This document shows, piece after piece, positions 42,290 to 51,225 of a stretch of DNA of 64,000 bases (within the stretch, counting starts at the first letter, position 1; the number at the start of each line of letters is the position of its first letter). The stretch spans positions 5,642,001-5,706,000 of the forward strand of contig NZ_CP130720.1 in the NCBI RefSeq assembly GCF_035984415.1. The letters run 5' to 3'. The translations under genes and the position numbers were made by a program. Under the pieces are notes generated by a model that saw only the letters and a program-made list of their open reading frames with translations, had not been told where the DNA came from and did no database searches. Source of the DNA: Streptomyces sp. NBC_01296. Its GTDB lineage: Bacteria > Actinomycetota > Actinomycetes > Streptomycetales > Streptomycetaceae.

Positions 42290-43699
42290 GTGTTGGGTCG
42301 TGACGTGCCGGGCCGCCCGGTCTTACGCCGCGAGCTGAAGCGCCGCAATCTCCTCCTGGGCGCGGCGGCCACCGCGGCCACCGGCGGCGCCCTCGCCGGA
42401 GTCGCGGCCTTCAGCACTTCGCGCGCGCCCGCCGCCGCACTCCAGAAGGACCTGCTGTCGCGGGACCCCAAGGCCTCCAAAGGGGCCCGGTCCGTGTACC
42501 GGTTATTGGCCGGGCTGGAGGCGGACGCCCGGGCAGGACGGCGCCGCGGCACCCTCATGGGCCAGCACGCCGAGGTGCACAACGAGCGGTACAACCCGGA
42601 GTACGGCGACCACAGCGGTCCCAAACCGCCCGGCTACTACTACCGCAAGCCCCAGGACATCACCGGGAAGCTGCCGGCCTTCCTCGAACTGGACCTGGGC
42701 CCCGGCTACCAGCAGGAAAGCTGGGGCGTGGGCGAGGCCCGGGACTACTCGCGCGCCGCCTGGCCCGCCCGCCGCGAGTTCTGGACCTACACCAACGACG
42801 TCGTCGACCTCGCCATGGCCGTCTGGCACGGCCTGCCCCGCAAGGACGACGGCTCGTACAACCCGACCGGCACCGAACGCCTCTGGAACGGCACCAAGAC
42901 CGTGCTGCCGGCCAACGGGGGAGCGCCCGCGGGCCTGGTCGGGATGTCGTTCCACCAGCCGTGGCCGGGCAGCCCGGTCAAGAGCTACGACCAGACACTG
43001 CGCCGCAGCGCGCCCTCGGCGAAGGACCCGGGCTGGATCGACCGGGTGCTCACCCCCGGTTCCGCCGAGCACGGGGCGCTCCTGCTGGACCTGTCGTTCC
43101 TCGCGGACCACCTCGGCTACCTGGCCGCGTACGACGTACCCGTACTGCTGCGCCCGTACCACGAGATGAACTCGCTCGGCGGGGAGCAGAGCTTTTGGTG
43201 GGCGGGGCTGAAGCCCCAGCAGTACACCGCCCTCTGGGAGTTGCTCTACCACTACCTGGTGGGCTCCCGCGGACTGCACAACCTGATCTTCGTATGGGCC
43301 CCCACCGCCTGGGACGGCATCCACGGCAGCGAACCCTGGGACTTCTACCCGGGCGCCGAGTACGTGGACGTGGTCGGGGTCGACGACTACAGCGGAACGC
43401 CGGACAACCCCTTCGACCCGGCCGCCTGGACATCGACGTGGCACCGCGGCCTCGAGGACTACGGCAAGCCGCGGATCCTCGCGGAGTCCTTCCACGTGCC
43501 GCTGGGCGCGGCGCAGCGCACGACGCTCGACAAGGCCCCCTGGGTGCTGTGGACCGTGTGGGGCGACGGACTCACGGCGAAGAACCCGAACGCCGATGTG
43601 CAGCAGACGTACGACGACCCCAAAACGATCACCGGCGGCCGGGAATCCGGGCCCGCGGGCGTGCAATGGCTCGCCTTGCACGACGGAACATCCGAATAG
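42290..43699 (+). CDS. Tat-exported GH26 beta-mannanase-like glycoside hydrolase
   Basis: 469 residues from GTG 42290 (an in-frame GTG at 42236 is the alternative). The signal has a twin-arginine core LKRRNLLLGAAATAAT. The catalytic domain shows the GH26 acid/base in LLRPYHEMN (Glu292) and a nucleophile candidate Glu399 in ILAESF, with FVWAPTAWDG and EYVDVVGVDDYSG between. GH26 enzymes cleave beta-1,4-mannans and related beta-glycans. It contains two TTA codons (42323, 42503), so translation should need the bldA tRNA. It heads an operon with a membrane protein, a synthase-type GT2 and a second TIM-barrel hydrolase. Confidence 0.85.
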   Translation: MLGRDVPGRPVLRRELKRRNLLLGAAATAATGGALAGVAAFSTSRAPAAALQKDLLSRDPKASKGARSVYRLLAGLEADARAGRRRGTLMGQHAEVHNERYNPEYGDHSGPKPPGYYYRKPQDITGKLPAFLELDLGPGYQQESWGVGEARDYSRAAWPARREFWTYTNDVVDLAMAVWHGLPRKDDGSYNPTGTERLWNGTKTVLPANGGAPAGLVGMSFHQPWPGSPVKSYDQTLRRSAPSAKDPGWIDRVLTPGSAEHGALLLDLSFLADHLGYLAAYDVPVLLRPYHEMNSLGGEQSFWWAGLKPQQYTALWELLYHYLVGSRGLHNLIFVWAPTAWDGIHGSEPWDFYPGAEYVDVVGVDDYSGTPDNPFDPAAWTSTWHRGLEDYGKPRILAESFHVPLGAAQRTTLDKAPWVLWTVWGDGLTAKNPNADVQQTYDDPKTITGGRESGPAGVQWLALHDGTSE

Positions 43700-43707
43700 G
43701 AGTGAAG

Positions 43708-44496
43708 TTGAGCGCGTCAACGCCACGCGCCCACCGTGTGGCCGCCTTCGTGGCCATGGGCTGGGCAGGCATCCTGCTCCTCTGGGCCTTGTACAACTGC
43801 TTCTGGCAGGTCGGCGTCGCCGACTTCCTGCAGGGCATCGTGTACTACGGCACGGGCGACGGCTCCGGAACTGCAGAGACGTTCAACCTCAACTGGGGTG
43901 TCGTCTATGTGGCGGGCGGGCTGTTGGTCCTGCGGGGGAACACCCTCGGGCGGGGCATCGTCATCGGCGGCGCCGCCATCGAGGGCTACAACCGGGTGCG
44001 CAGTCTGTCGGGTGCGCTCTTCGACGAGAAGCAGGCCGAGTACTTCACCACGACCGTCCAGGGCGGGCTGAAGCTGGCGACCTTCGCCGCCGGTGTCCTG
44101 GTGACCGGCACGCTCATCGTGCTGCTGCTGCGGGACTTCGCGGTGTACGAAGCGTGGCAGCCGCCGGTGAACCCGTGGACCCAGCAGGCCAACGAGGCCC
44201 GGCAGGCGCAGCAGGTGCCCCAGCAGCAATCGCCGCAGCCGTCCCACGGGTTCGGGGCCCCTCCGGCCTACCCGGCGCAGCCCGGGCCGCAGTTGCCGCA
44301 GACGGGCTATGGGCAGCCGCAGCCGCAGCCGCAGCCGCAGCCGCAGCCGCAGCCGCAGCCGCAGCCGCAGCAGCCCCAGCCCTACCCGCCCCGGCAGCCG
44401 CAGCCCGGTTACGGGCCCGGCCCGTACGGCAGTCAGCCCGCCTGGCCCCAGCAGCCCCAGCAGCCCCGGCAGTCGCCGCCGCAGCAACAGCAGTAG
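43708..44496 (+). CDS. membrane protein with C-terminal Gln-Pro repeat tail
   Basis: 262 residues from TTG 43708, which has AGGAG five bases upstream; GTG 43702 is possible but overlaps that site. Four membrane segments lie in residues about 10-140 (AMGWAGILLLWALYNCFW; GVVYVAGGLLVL; GIVIGGAAIEG; FAAGVLVTGTLIVLLLRDF). The cytoplasmic tail is Pro/Gln-rich and includes an uninterrupted QP run encoded by nine perfect CAGCCG hexamers. It sits between the hydrolase and the glycosyltransferase, so a scaffold or partner of the synthase is plausible. Confidence 0.8.
   Translation: MSASTPRAHRVAAFVAMGWAGILLLWALYNCFWQVGVADFLQGIVYYGTGDGSGTAETFNLNWGVVYVAGGLLVLRGNTLGRGIVIGGAAIEGYNRVRSLSGALFDEKQAEYFTTTVQGGLKLATFAAGVLVTGTLIVLLLRDFAVYEAWQPPVNPWTQQANEARQAQQVPQQQSPQPSHGFGAPPAYPAQPGPQLPQTGYGQPQPQPQPQPQPQPQPQPQQPQPYPPRQPQPGYGPGPYGSQPAWPQQPQQPRQSPPQQQQ
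44314..44367 (+). repeat. hexanucleotide microsatellite (CAGCCG)x9
   Basis: Nine perfect in-frame copies coding Gln-Pro within the 43708 gene. Copy-number change would alter tail length in two-residue steps without frameshift. Confidence 0.92.
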
Positions 44497-44520
44497 TAGG
44501 AATCCCGAAGGACCTCTTCC

Positions 44521-45969
44521 ATGACCCTCGCCCCCGTACAAGAGGTCGCGCCCACGTCGCGGCGCGATGCGAAGCTGGTGCAGCGCCTTGCCGACTGGAA
44601 GCCAGGCATGGCGGCCTTCGTGCTGCCCTTCCTGCTCCTCGCCGGCTTCGGCCTGTGGTCGTTCAAGCCGAATCCGACCCCGCTGGGCTGGACGCTGTCG
44701 GTCGTCTGGTCGCTGCCCGGCATAGGCGTCATGGTCGGCCTCCAGGGCGCCGTGCTGATCCGCCGCCGGCTGCGCAAGTCGCACGAGATGGTCCCGCCGA
44801 CGCCGGTGGAGGAGGACTTCCTCATCGTGCTCGTGCCGACCATCGGCCGCCACGACACGTACCCGGCGCTGGAGCGCTCGGTCCTCAGCTACGTGGAGCA
44901 CCTGCCTGCGTACTTCCCCTGGATGCGGGTCGACGTGCTCACGGAGGAGGGCTGCGAGGCGACCGAGCAGATCGACGGCCTGGCCGCGATGAACCCCCTG
45001 ATCCGCGTGGTCACGGTGCCCAAGGCGTACCAGACGGAGAACGGAACGCGTTTCAAGGCCCGCGCCAACCACTACGCGCACGAGCTGCGGATCGACGAGG
45101 GCGAGGCCCTCGACGACATCTGGGTGCTGCACATGGACGACGACACCGGGGTCGGCCCCGACACCGCCGCGTCCATGGCCCAGTTCGTCAACCGCCAGCG
45201 GCGGGACGGCGACGAGGGCAAGCACATGGCGCAGGGCATCCTCGCCTACCCGCGCGAGAACGCCGTGAACCGCTTCACCTGGCTCGCCGACGCGGTCCGC
45301 CCCGCCGACGACATCGCCCGGTTCCGTGCCCTCACCGGCCTCGGCACCCCCGTCGCCGGCGTGCACGGCGAGCTGTTGCTGCTCCGCGCCTCCATCGAGG
45401 CGACCATCGGCTGGGACTTCGGCCCGAAGGCCATCGTCGAGGACGCGCAGCTGGCCCTGGCGTTCTGCCGCGAGTACCCCGGCCGCAGCGACTGGTTCAA
45501 CGGCCGCTGCTACGGCGCCTCCCCGGCCACCACCAGGGACTTCATCAAGCAGCGCGAGCGCTGGGCGTGGGGCCTGGTCGCGCTGTGCTTCAACCGCACG
45601 GTGCCGTTCCGGTACCGCTGGTTCCTGCTGCTCTGCGTGGCCACCTGGGTCTTCGGCCCGCTCCAGCACATCGCGACCGTGGTCTTCGTGGCCTGGCTCA
45701 TCGGCGACTTCAACACCTCGCCCGTGGCCCAGTCCGTCGTGATCATGTGGGCGCTCAACTTCGCGTACGTCATCTGGACGTACTGGGAGGGGCTGCGGCT
45801 CAACGCCCTGGTCTCGGCGAACGGCAGGCGGCGCTGGTGGGAGCCGATCGTCGTGCTCGCCCTCATCCCGGTGTTCTCCGTCATGGAAGGGCTCGGCGGC
45901 CTGCGCGGGCTGATCAAGTTCATCAAGCGCGAAGAGAACAAGTTCGTCGTCATAGCCAAGCCCGCGTGA
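44521..45969 (+). CDS. Egghead-like processive family 2 glycosyltransferase
   Basis: 482 residues. Two N-terminal membrane spans (about 31-75), a GT2 catalytic domain with FLIVLVPTIGRHDTYPALERS cut at the substrate-binding start, DxD at HMDDDTG (206-208), the acceptor Asp in KAIVEDAQLA and QRERW (344-348, the QxxRW product-binding motif), then three or four C-terminal spans. This is the layout of cellulose/mannan synthases and of Egghead beta-mannosyltransferase. It likely polymerises a beta-linked glycan from an NDP-sugar and threads it out. Sugar identity is inferred from the mannanase-like neighbours only. Confidence 0.85.
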   Translation: MTLAPVQEVAPTSRRDAKLVQRLADWKPGMAAFVLPFLLLAGFGLWSFKPNPTPLGWTLSVVWSLPGIGVMVGLQGAVLIRRRLRKSHEMVPPTPVEEDFLIVLVPTIGRHDTYPALERSVLSYVEHLPAYFPWMRVDVLTEEGCEATEQIDGLAAMNPLIRVVTVPKAYQTENGTRFKARANHYAHELRIDEGEALDDIWVLHMDDDTGVGPDTAASMAQFVNRQRRDGDEGKHMAQGILAYPRENAVNRFTWLADAVRPADDIARFRALTGLGTPVAGVHGELLLLRASIEATIGWDFGPKAIVEDAQLALAFCREYPGRSDWFNGRCYGASPATTRDFIKQRERWAWGLVALCFNRTVPFRYRWFLLLCVATWVFGPLQHIATVVFVAWLIGDFNTSPVAQSVVIMWALNFAYVIWTYWEGLRLNALVSANGRRRWWEPIVVLALIPVFSVMEGLGGLRGLIKFIKREENKFVVIAKPA

Positions 45970-47264
45970 GAAAACGAGAGTCCCTCGTGAACAACGAGAA
46001 GAACCAGAAGAACCAGGACGAGAAGAAGAAGCGCTCCAAGGTCCCCCTGCTCGCGATCCTCCCGGTGACCGTGACCTGCCTGGTCATCGGCCTCCCGTTC
46101 GTGGTCGGGGACCACCCGCTGCGCTGGCGGTCGGGCTCCGTGAAGCCGGTCCTGGTCCTGCACGACTCCACCCGCGCCAAGGGCGGCGACGCCCCCGCCG
46201 CCGCCGGCGCGGGCGACGCGGCCGAGGAGCCCAAGGCGGCCGAGCCCGTCGGGCCCGCGCTGAAGGTGGACAAGCCCTGGAAGGCAGGCATGCCCGAGTG
46301 GGGCGTCCAGATCTTCTGGGAGGACGAGAAGGAACACAGCGACGCGTACGTCGAGAAGCAGGCGCGCCGGCAGGCCGACTACCTCGTCGGGCTGAAGGCC
46401 AACGCCGTGTCCGTCTCCTTCCCCTTCTACACGGAGGGCCGCACCTCGACGAAGCTCGCGGCGGGCAAGAGCACCCCGACGCCCGAGCACCTCGAGACGG
46501 TGCTGCGCGTCTTCCACGAGGCCGGACTGCGCACCACCGTCCGCCCGACGCTGGACGAGGCGGTGCTCGTTCCTCCGGCGGGCTGGCGCGGCAACATCAA
46601 GCCGACCGACAAGGAGGCCTGGTTCGATGCGTACGAGGCCCTGCTCGGCCCGTACCTGGACGTGGCACAGCAGCAGCAGGCGGCCACGTTCGTGATCGGC
46701 ACCGAGCTGAACTCGATGGAGGGCCACCCGGGCTGGAAGGGCCTGATCACGGCGGCCGAGAAGCGGTTCCAGGGCGAGGTGTCCTACGACGCCAACTGGG
46801 ACAACTACGTGGGCGGCCACATCGACGTACCGGTCAAGCGGCTCGGCGTCGACGCGTACTTCCCCGTCAAGGTCGCCGACGACGCCCCCGTCGACCAGCT
46901 CGTCGACGGCTGGAACACCTGGCTCGACAAGAAGACCAAGGGCCCGCTGCCGCGGATCGTGCTCGCCGAGGCGGGCATCAGCGCCATGGACGGGGCGTAC
47001 CACGCCCCCGGCGACTTCTATGCGCGGCGCAAGCTGAACCCCGCAGTGCAGGCCAACTGGTACAAGGCGGTCTGCCAGGTCGTCCGGGAGCGGAAGATGA
47101 CGGGCGTCTACTGGTGGTCGGTCTCCTTCGATGCCGACCCCAAGGCCGCGCCCAAGGAGGAGGACTCCCGGCTCAACTTCGCGGGGCGCCCGGACTCCGA
47201 GCGGGAGATCCGGTCCTGTTTCGGCTCCGATTACGCGGGCCCGGGCACCGATCCCGCGCCCTGA
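45966..47264 (+). CDS. membrane-anchored GH113/GH5-like TIM-barrel glycoside hydrolase
   Basis: 432 residues from GTG 45966, overlapping the GT2 stop (GTGA); GTG 45987 is the alternative. A Lys-rich cytoplasmic start, one membrane helix (VPLLAILPVTVTCLVIGLPF) and an Ala/Pro/Glu linker precede a (beta/alpha)8 domain. FVIGTELNS (Glu247, acid/base) and IVLAEAGIS (Glu335, nucleophile) sit where GH113 mannanases have theirs, and GVYWWSVSFD closes the barrel. It probably trims or releases the glycan made by the GT2. Family assignment is by motif, less sure than for the GH26 enzyme. Confidence 0.72.
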   Translation: MRKRESLVNNEKNQKNQDEKKKRSKVPLLAILPVTVTCLVIGLPFVVGDHPLRWRSGSVKPVLVLHDSTRAKGGDAPAAAGAGDAAEEPKAAEPVGPALKVDKPWKAGMPEWGVQIFWEDEKEHSDAYVEKQARRQADYLVGLKANAVSVSFPFYTEGRTSTKLAAGKSTPTPEHLETVLRVFHEAGLRTTVRPTLDEAVLVPPAGWRGNIKPTDKEAWFDAYEALLGPYLDVAQQQQAATFVIGTELNSMEGHPGWKGLITAAEKRFQGEVSYDANWDNYVGGHIDVPVKRLGVDAYFPVKVADDAPVDQLVDGWNTWLDKKTKGPLPRIVLAEAGISAMDGAYHAPGDFYARRKLNPAVQANWYKAVCQVVRERKMTGVYWWSVSFDADPKAAPKEEDSRLNFAGRPDSEREIRSCFGSDYAGPGTDPAP

Positions 47265-47348
47265 CGGGTTGTGTCCCGAGTTGTCCGGAGTGTCGGACAT
47301 CACGTTTTCGGCCCGCTTGGCCGATCCGATCCCCCTCGCCGAGCACGG

Positions 47349-48509
47349 ATGATGGAGGGCATGCACGTCCCGCCCGTCGCCCCGGTGCTCCGCCGGGCCG
47401 CGGCCACCGGCCGCCGGCTCGCCGAGAGCTGGACCGGGTCTCCACGGGCGCTTGACGTGCTCACCGCACTCAGCTGCCTCGGCCTGATGGCACTGGACCT
47501 GCCGGGCCTGGCCGCCGCGGACAACTCGCTCAGCGGCCCGATGGCGGCCGTCGTGCTCGCCGCCGGGTGCTCGAGCCTGGTGGTGCGCCGCCGGGTGCCC
47601 TGGGTCTCGTACCTCATCGCACTGCTCTTCATCGGCTGGCTGCACGAGCTGACGCTGATCCAGTTCGCGCTCTACTCGGTCGGCCGCTTCCGGGGGCGCC
47701 GGCCCGCGGTCCTCGCCACCCTCGGGTACATCGCCTTCGCGCTGATCGTCTTCAGCGTCCCGGGCTGGCCCGAACCGCAGGCCCGGACCCTCAGCGCGTT
47801 CCTGAGCCTGGTCGTGCCCATCGGGGTGCTCGCCTCGGCCGTCGGCATCGCCGCCTACCGGCACGACCTGGTGCGCGAGCTGGCCGCCCGGCGGGCCGAA
47901 TCGGCCGTCCTGCAGGCGGTCCAGCAGGAGCGCACCTCGGTCGCCCGCGACGTCCACGACTTCGTCGGCCGGGAGCTGACGCTGCTGACGGTGCGCTCCG
48001 AGGTGCTGTCGGTGCGGGCGCGCAAGTCGGCGCACGCCAAGGACTTCGAGGAGCTGGCCGACACCGCGCGCCGGGCCCATCTGGTGCTCAACGAGATCAT
48101 CGTGCAGCGCGGGGAACGGGCCGCGACCCCGGGGGTGGAGGGGCTGCCGGCCCTCGCGGAGGAGAGCGGGCGGGCCGGTTCGCCCGTGCGGCTGGCCCTG
48201 GATCCGCAGGTGCACGGGCTGTCGCCGCTGCGGCAGGCCGCGGTCTACCGGGTGGTGCAGGAGTGCCTGACCAATGCGGCCAAGCACGCCTGTGGGGAGA
48301 CCATCGACGTGTCGATCGCGGCGGACGGCCCGCAGCTGCGGATCGCGGTCAGCAACGGCCTGCCCGCCCGTACGCCCACGCGCGCCCCCGTCTCGGCCGG
48401 CTCGGGCACGGCGAGCATGTCCGAGCGCGTGCGCAGCCTGGGCGGAACCCTGACGGCGACGCGCACGGAGGACTCGTACACGGTGGTGGCCACCCTCCCG
48501 CGCGGATAG
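47349..48509 (+). CDS. orphan NarL-type sensor histidine kinase
   Basis: 386 residues. About five membrane spans (37-170), a HisKA_3 dimerisation domain with phospho-acceptor His203 (ERTSVARDVHDFVG), and an ATPase domain with N-box (VVQECLTNAAKHA) and a degenerate G-box (GSGTASMSERV rather than GHGLxGM). No response regulator is encoded nearby, although such kinases usually sit beside a LuxR-type partner. Its position after the glycan operon suggests, but does not show, a link. ATG codons at 47349, 47352 and 47361 are possible starts. Confidence 0.82.
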   Translation: MMEGMHVPPVAPVLRRAAATGRRLAESWTGSPRALDVLTALSCLGLMALDLPGLAAADNSLSGPMAAVVLAAGCSSLVVRRRVPWVSYLIALLFIGWLHELTLIQFALYSVGRFRGRRPAVLATLGYIAFALIVFSVPGWPEPQARTLSAFLSLVVPIGVLASAVGIAAYRHDLVRELAARRAESAVLQAVQQERTSVARDVHDFVGRELTLLTVRSEVLSVRARKSAHAKDFEELADTARRAHLVLNEIIVQRGERAATPGVEGLPALAEESGRAGSPVRLALDPQVHGLSPLRQAAVYRVVQECLTNAAKHACGETIDVSIAADGPQLRIAVSNGLPARTPTRAPVSAGSGTASMSERVRSLGGTLTATRTEDSYTVVATLPRG

Positions 48510-48525
48510 CCGGGGACGGCCGCGG

Positions 48526-49575
48526 TCAGGCCTTCGCCGGGACCAGCAGGCCGTTCAGGGTGTCCAGGTCCTCCACGCACCTGCCGGAGCCCAGGGCCAC
48601 GCAGTCGAGCGGGGCGTCGGCGACGAAGACCGGGATCCCGGTCGCGGAGGCCGTCCGCAGGTCCAGGCCGGGCAGCAGTGCGCCGCCGCCGGTCAGGACG
48701 ATGCCGTGCTCCATCACGTCGCCGGACAGCTCGGGCGGGCACTCCTCCAGGGTGCTGCGCACCGCGGCGATGATCGCCTCGACCGGCTCGCCGAGCGCGG
48801 CCCGTACGTCGGCCGCGCCCAGCGAGAGCGTCTTCGGCATGCCGCCGACCCGCTCGCGGCCGCGCACCGTGAAGGTGCGGGTCTCCAGCTCCGGCCGGTC
48901 CGGCACCGGCCAGGCGGAGCCGATGCCGACCTTGACGTCCTCGGCGCTGCGCTCGCCGATGAGCAGTCCGTGCTCCTTGCGTACGTAGTCCATGATCGAG
49001 GCATCCAGCCGGTCCCCGCCGACCCGCAGCGACCGGGACGTGACGATCCCGCCGAGCGAGATGACGGCGACCTCGGTGGTGCCGCCGCCGATGTCCACCA
49101 CCATCGAGCCGCGCGGCTCGGCCACCGGCAGGCCCGCGCCGATCGCCGCCGCCATCGGCTCCTCGATCAGGTGGACGGCCCTGGCCCCGGCCCGGGTCGA
49201 GGCGTGGACGATGGCCCGCCGTTCGACCGGGGTGACCCCGGAGGGCACGCAGACGACCATCCGGGTGCGCGGTCGCCGCCCGGGCACGGCCTTGCGGACG
49301 AAGTGCCGGATCATCTCCTCGGCCGCCTCGTAGTCGCAGATGACCCCGTCCTTCAGGGGGCGGATCGCGGTGATGGAGCCGGGAGTGCGGCCGATGGTCT
49401 CCTTGGCCTCGGTCCCGACGGCCAGCGCGGTGGTGGTGCCCGCCTTCACGGCGACCACGGACGGCTCATTGAGGACGATTCCGTGCCCCCGGGCGTAGAC
49501 CAGGGTGTTGGCGGTCCCCAGATCGATCCCTATGTCGCGGCTGGAAGCGGACGTCTTACTGCTGGCCTGCGGCAT
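48526..49575 (-). CDS. MreB/Mbl-like actin homologue (second copy)
   Basis: 349 residues. Actin-fold phosphate loops IGIDLGTANTLVYARG and VVDIGGGTTEVAVISLGG, and a third ATP motif GIVLTGGGALLPGLD are intact. It is clearly related to, but diverged from, the mreB at 52353, with a Ser-rich N-terminal tail and insertions around RGRERVGGMP. Streptomyces carry extra MreB-like proteins (Mbl type) acting in spore-wall synthesis; which paralogue this is cannot be settled here. It is divergent from folC and ends 17 bp from the convergent kinase gene. Confidence 0.88.
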   Translation of the reverse strand: MPQASSKTSASSRDIGIDLGTANTLVYARGHGIVLNEPSVVAVKAGTTTALAVGTEAKETIGRTPGSITAIRPLKDGVICDYEAAEEMIRHFVRKAVPGRRPRTRMVVCVPSGVTPVERRAIVHASTRAGARAVHLIEEPMAAAIGAGLPVAEPRGSMVVDIGGGTTEVAVISLGGIVTSRSLRVGGDRLDASIMDYVRKEHGLLIGERSAEDVKVGIGSAWPVPDRPELETRTFTVRGRERVGGMPKTLSLGAADVRAALGEPVEAIIAAVRSTLEECPPELSGDVMEHGIVLTGGGALLPGLDLRTASATGIPVFVADAPLDCVALGSGRCVEDLDTLNGLLVPAKA

Positions 49576-49692
49576 TTGTTCCCCTATCTCCTGCCCGCAA
49601 GGCTTGCATAACGATCCGGTCGCAACGGGCGCCGAACGTCCTGAAACGGCCGGGTCGAAAGTCCCCGGGCCCCCCGTCCGTAGACTGGCCCC

Positions 49693-51222
49693 GTGAGTGA
49701 GCAGCAGCCCGAGAGCAACGGACCCGACGACCGCGACGAGACCCTCGAGGTCTTCGACCGGATCGTGGCCGAAGAGTCCGACCGCGACCCCGACCTGGCG
49801 GTGATCGAGGCCGGCAGCCGCACCCTGCGCGCCCAGGCCGGACCGCCCCAGGGAGACCCGGTGCCCGCGCACCCCCTCGACCCGGAGGTGACGAGGGCGC
49901 TGCAGGAGGTGGAGCAGGAGCTCGCCACCCGCTGGGGCGAGACCAAGCTGGAGCCGTCCGTCACCCGGATCGCCGCCTTGATGGACGTCCTCGGCGAACC
50001 GCAGCGCGCGTACCCGTCCATCCACGTCACCGGCACCAACGGCAAGACCAGCACCGCCCGCATGATCGAGGCGCTGCTGAACGCCTTCGAGCTGCGCACC
50101 GGCCGCTACACCAGCCCGCACGTGCAGTCGGTCACCGAGCGGATCAGCCTGGACGGCGCGCCGATCAGCGCCGAGCGCTTCATCGAGACGTACTACGACA
50201 TCAAGCCGTACGTGGAGATGGTCGACGCCGCCGAGGAGTTCCGGCTGTCCTTCTTCGAGGTGCTCACCGGTATGGCGTACGCGGCCTTCGCGGACGCCCC
50301 GGTCGACGCGGCCGTCGTCGAGGTCGGCATGGGCGGCACCTGGGACGCGACCAACGTGATCGACGGCTCGGTCGCGGTGATCACCCCGATCAGCCTGGAC
50401 CACACCGACCGCCTCGGCGCCACCCCCGGCGAGATCGCCCAGGAGAAGGGCGGCGTCATCAAGCAGGACGCCACCGTGATCCTGGCGCAGCAGCCGGTGG
50501 ACGCGGCGCAGGTGCTGCTGAAGAAGGCCGTCGAGGTCGATGCGACGGTGGCCCGCGAGGGCATGGAGTTCGGCGTCGTCGCGCGCGAGGTGGCGGTCGG
50601 CGGGCAGATGCTGACGCTGCGCGGCGTGGGCGGCGAGTACGACGGCATCTTCCTGCCGCTGTACGGGGCCCACATGGCGCACAACGCGGCGGTCGCGCTG
50701 GCGGCGGTCGAGGCCTTCTTCGGCGTCGGCGCGCAGCAGTCGCGGGAGCTGGACCTGGAGACCGTGCGCAGGGCCTTCGCCTCGGTGACCTCGCCGGGCC
50801 GGATGGAGGTCGTGCGGCGCAGCCCGACGGTGGTCCTGGACGCGGCGCACAACCCGGCCGGCGCGCAGGTCACGGCGGAGGCGGTGACCGAGGCGTTCGG
50901 CTTCAGCCGGCTGATCGGGGTCGTGGCCGCGAGCGAGGGCAAGGACGTGAAGGGGGTCCTGGAGGCCTTCGAGCCGATCTTCGCGGAGGTCGTCGTCACG
51001 GAGAACTCGAGCCACCGGGCGATGTCCGCGGACGAGCTGGCGGCGGTCGCGGTCGAGGTCTTCGGGCCGGACCGGGTGCAGGTGGAGCCGCGGCTGGACG
51101 ACGCCCTGGAGGCGGCGATCACCCTCGCGGAGGAAGAGGCGGAGTACGGAGGGGCCGGGGTCCTGGTGACCGGGTCCGTGATCACGGTGGGCCAGGCCCG
51201 CCTGCTGCTGAAGAGGGGCTGA
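49693..51222 (+). CDS. folC: folylpolyglutamate/dihydrofolate synthase
   Basis: 509 residues, longer than usual owing to an acidic N-terminal extension of about 70. The Mur-ligase ATP loop VTGTNGKTST is at 112-121; VEVGMGGTWDATNV, LDHTDRLG and VLDAAHNPAGA follow. It adds glutamate to dihydropteroate and folates. Leads a folC-DUF4233-ndk unit, an order common in actinobacteria. Confidence 0.95.
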   Translation: MSEQQPESNGPDDRDETLEVFDRIVAEESDRDPDLAVIEAGSRTLRAQAGPPQGDPVPAHPLDPEVTRALQEVEQELATRWGETKLEPSVTRIAALMDVLGEPQRAYPSIHVTGTNGKTSTARMIEALLNAFELRTGRYTSPHVQSVTERISLDGAPISAERFIETYYDIKPYVEMVDAAEEFRLSFFEVLTGMAYAAFADAPVDAAVVEVGMGGTWDATNVIDGSVAVITPISLDHTDRLGATPGEIAQEKGGVIKQDATVILAQQPVDAAQVLLKKAVEVDATVAREGMEFGVVAREVAVGGQMLTLRGVGGEYDGIFLPLYGAHMAHNAAVALAAVEAFFGVGAQQSRELDLETVRRAFASVTSPGRMEVVRRSPTVVLDAAHNPAGAQVTAEAVTEAFGFSRLIGVVAASEGKDVKGVLEAFEPIFAEVVVTENSSHRAMSADELAAVAVEVFGPDRVQVEPRLDDALEAAITLAEEEAEYGGAGVLVTGSVITVGQARLLLKRG

Positions 51223-51225
51223 GGG

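Noticed and set aside
44314..44367. CRISPR-like array
   Set aside because: A hexanucleotide microsatellite inside a coding region, without spacers. I saw no CRISPR repeats in the window.
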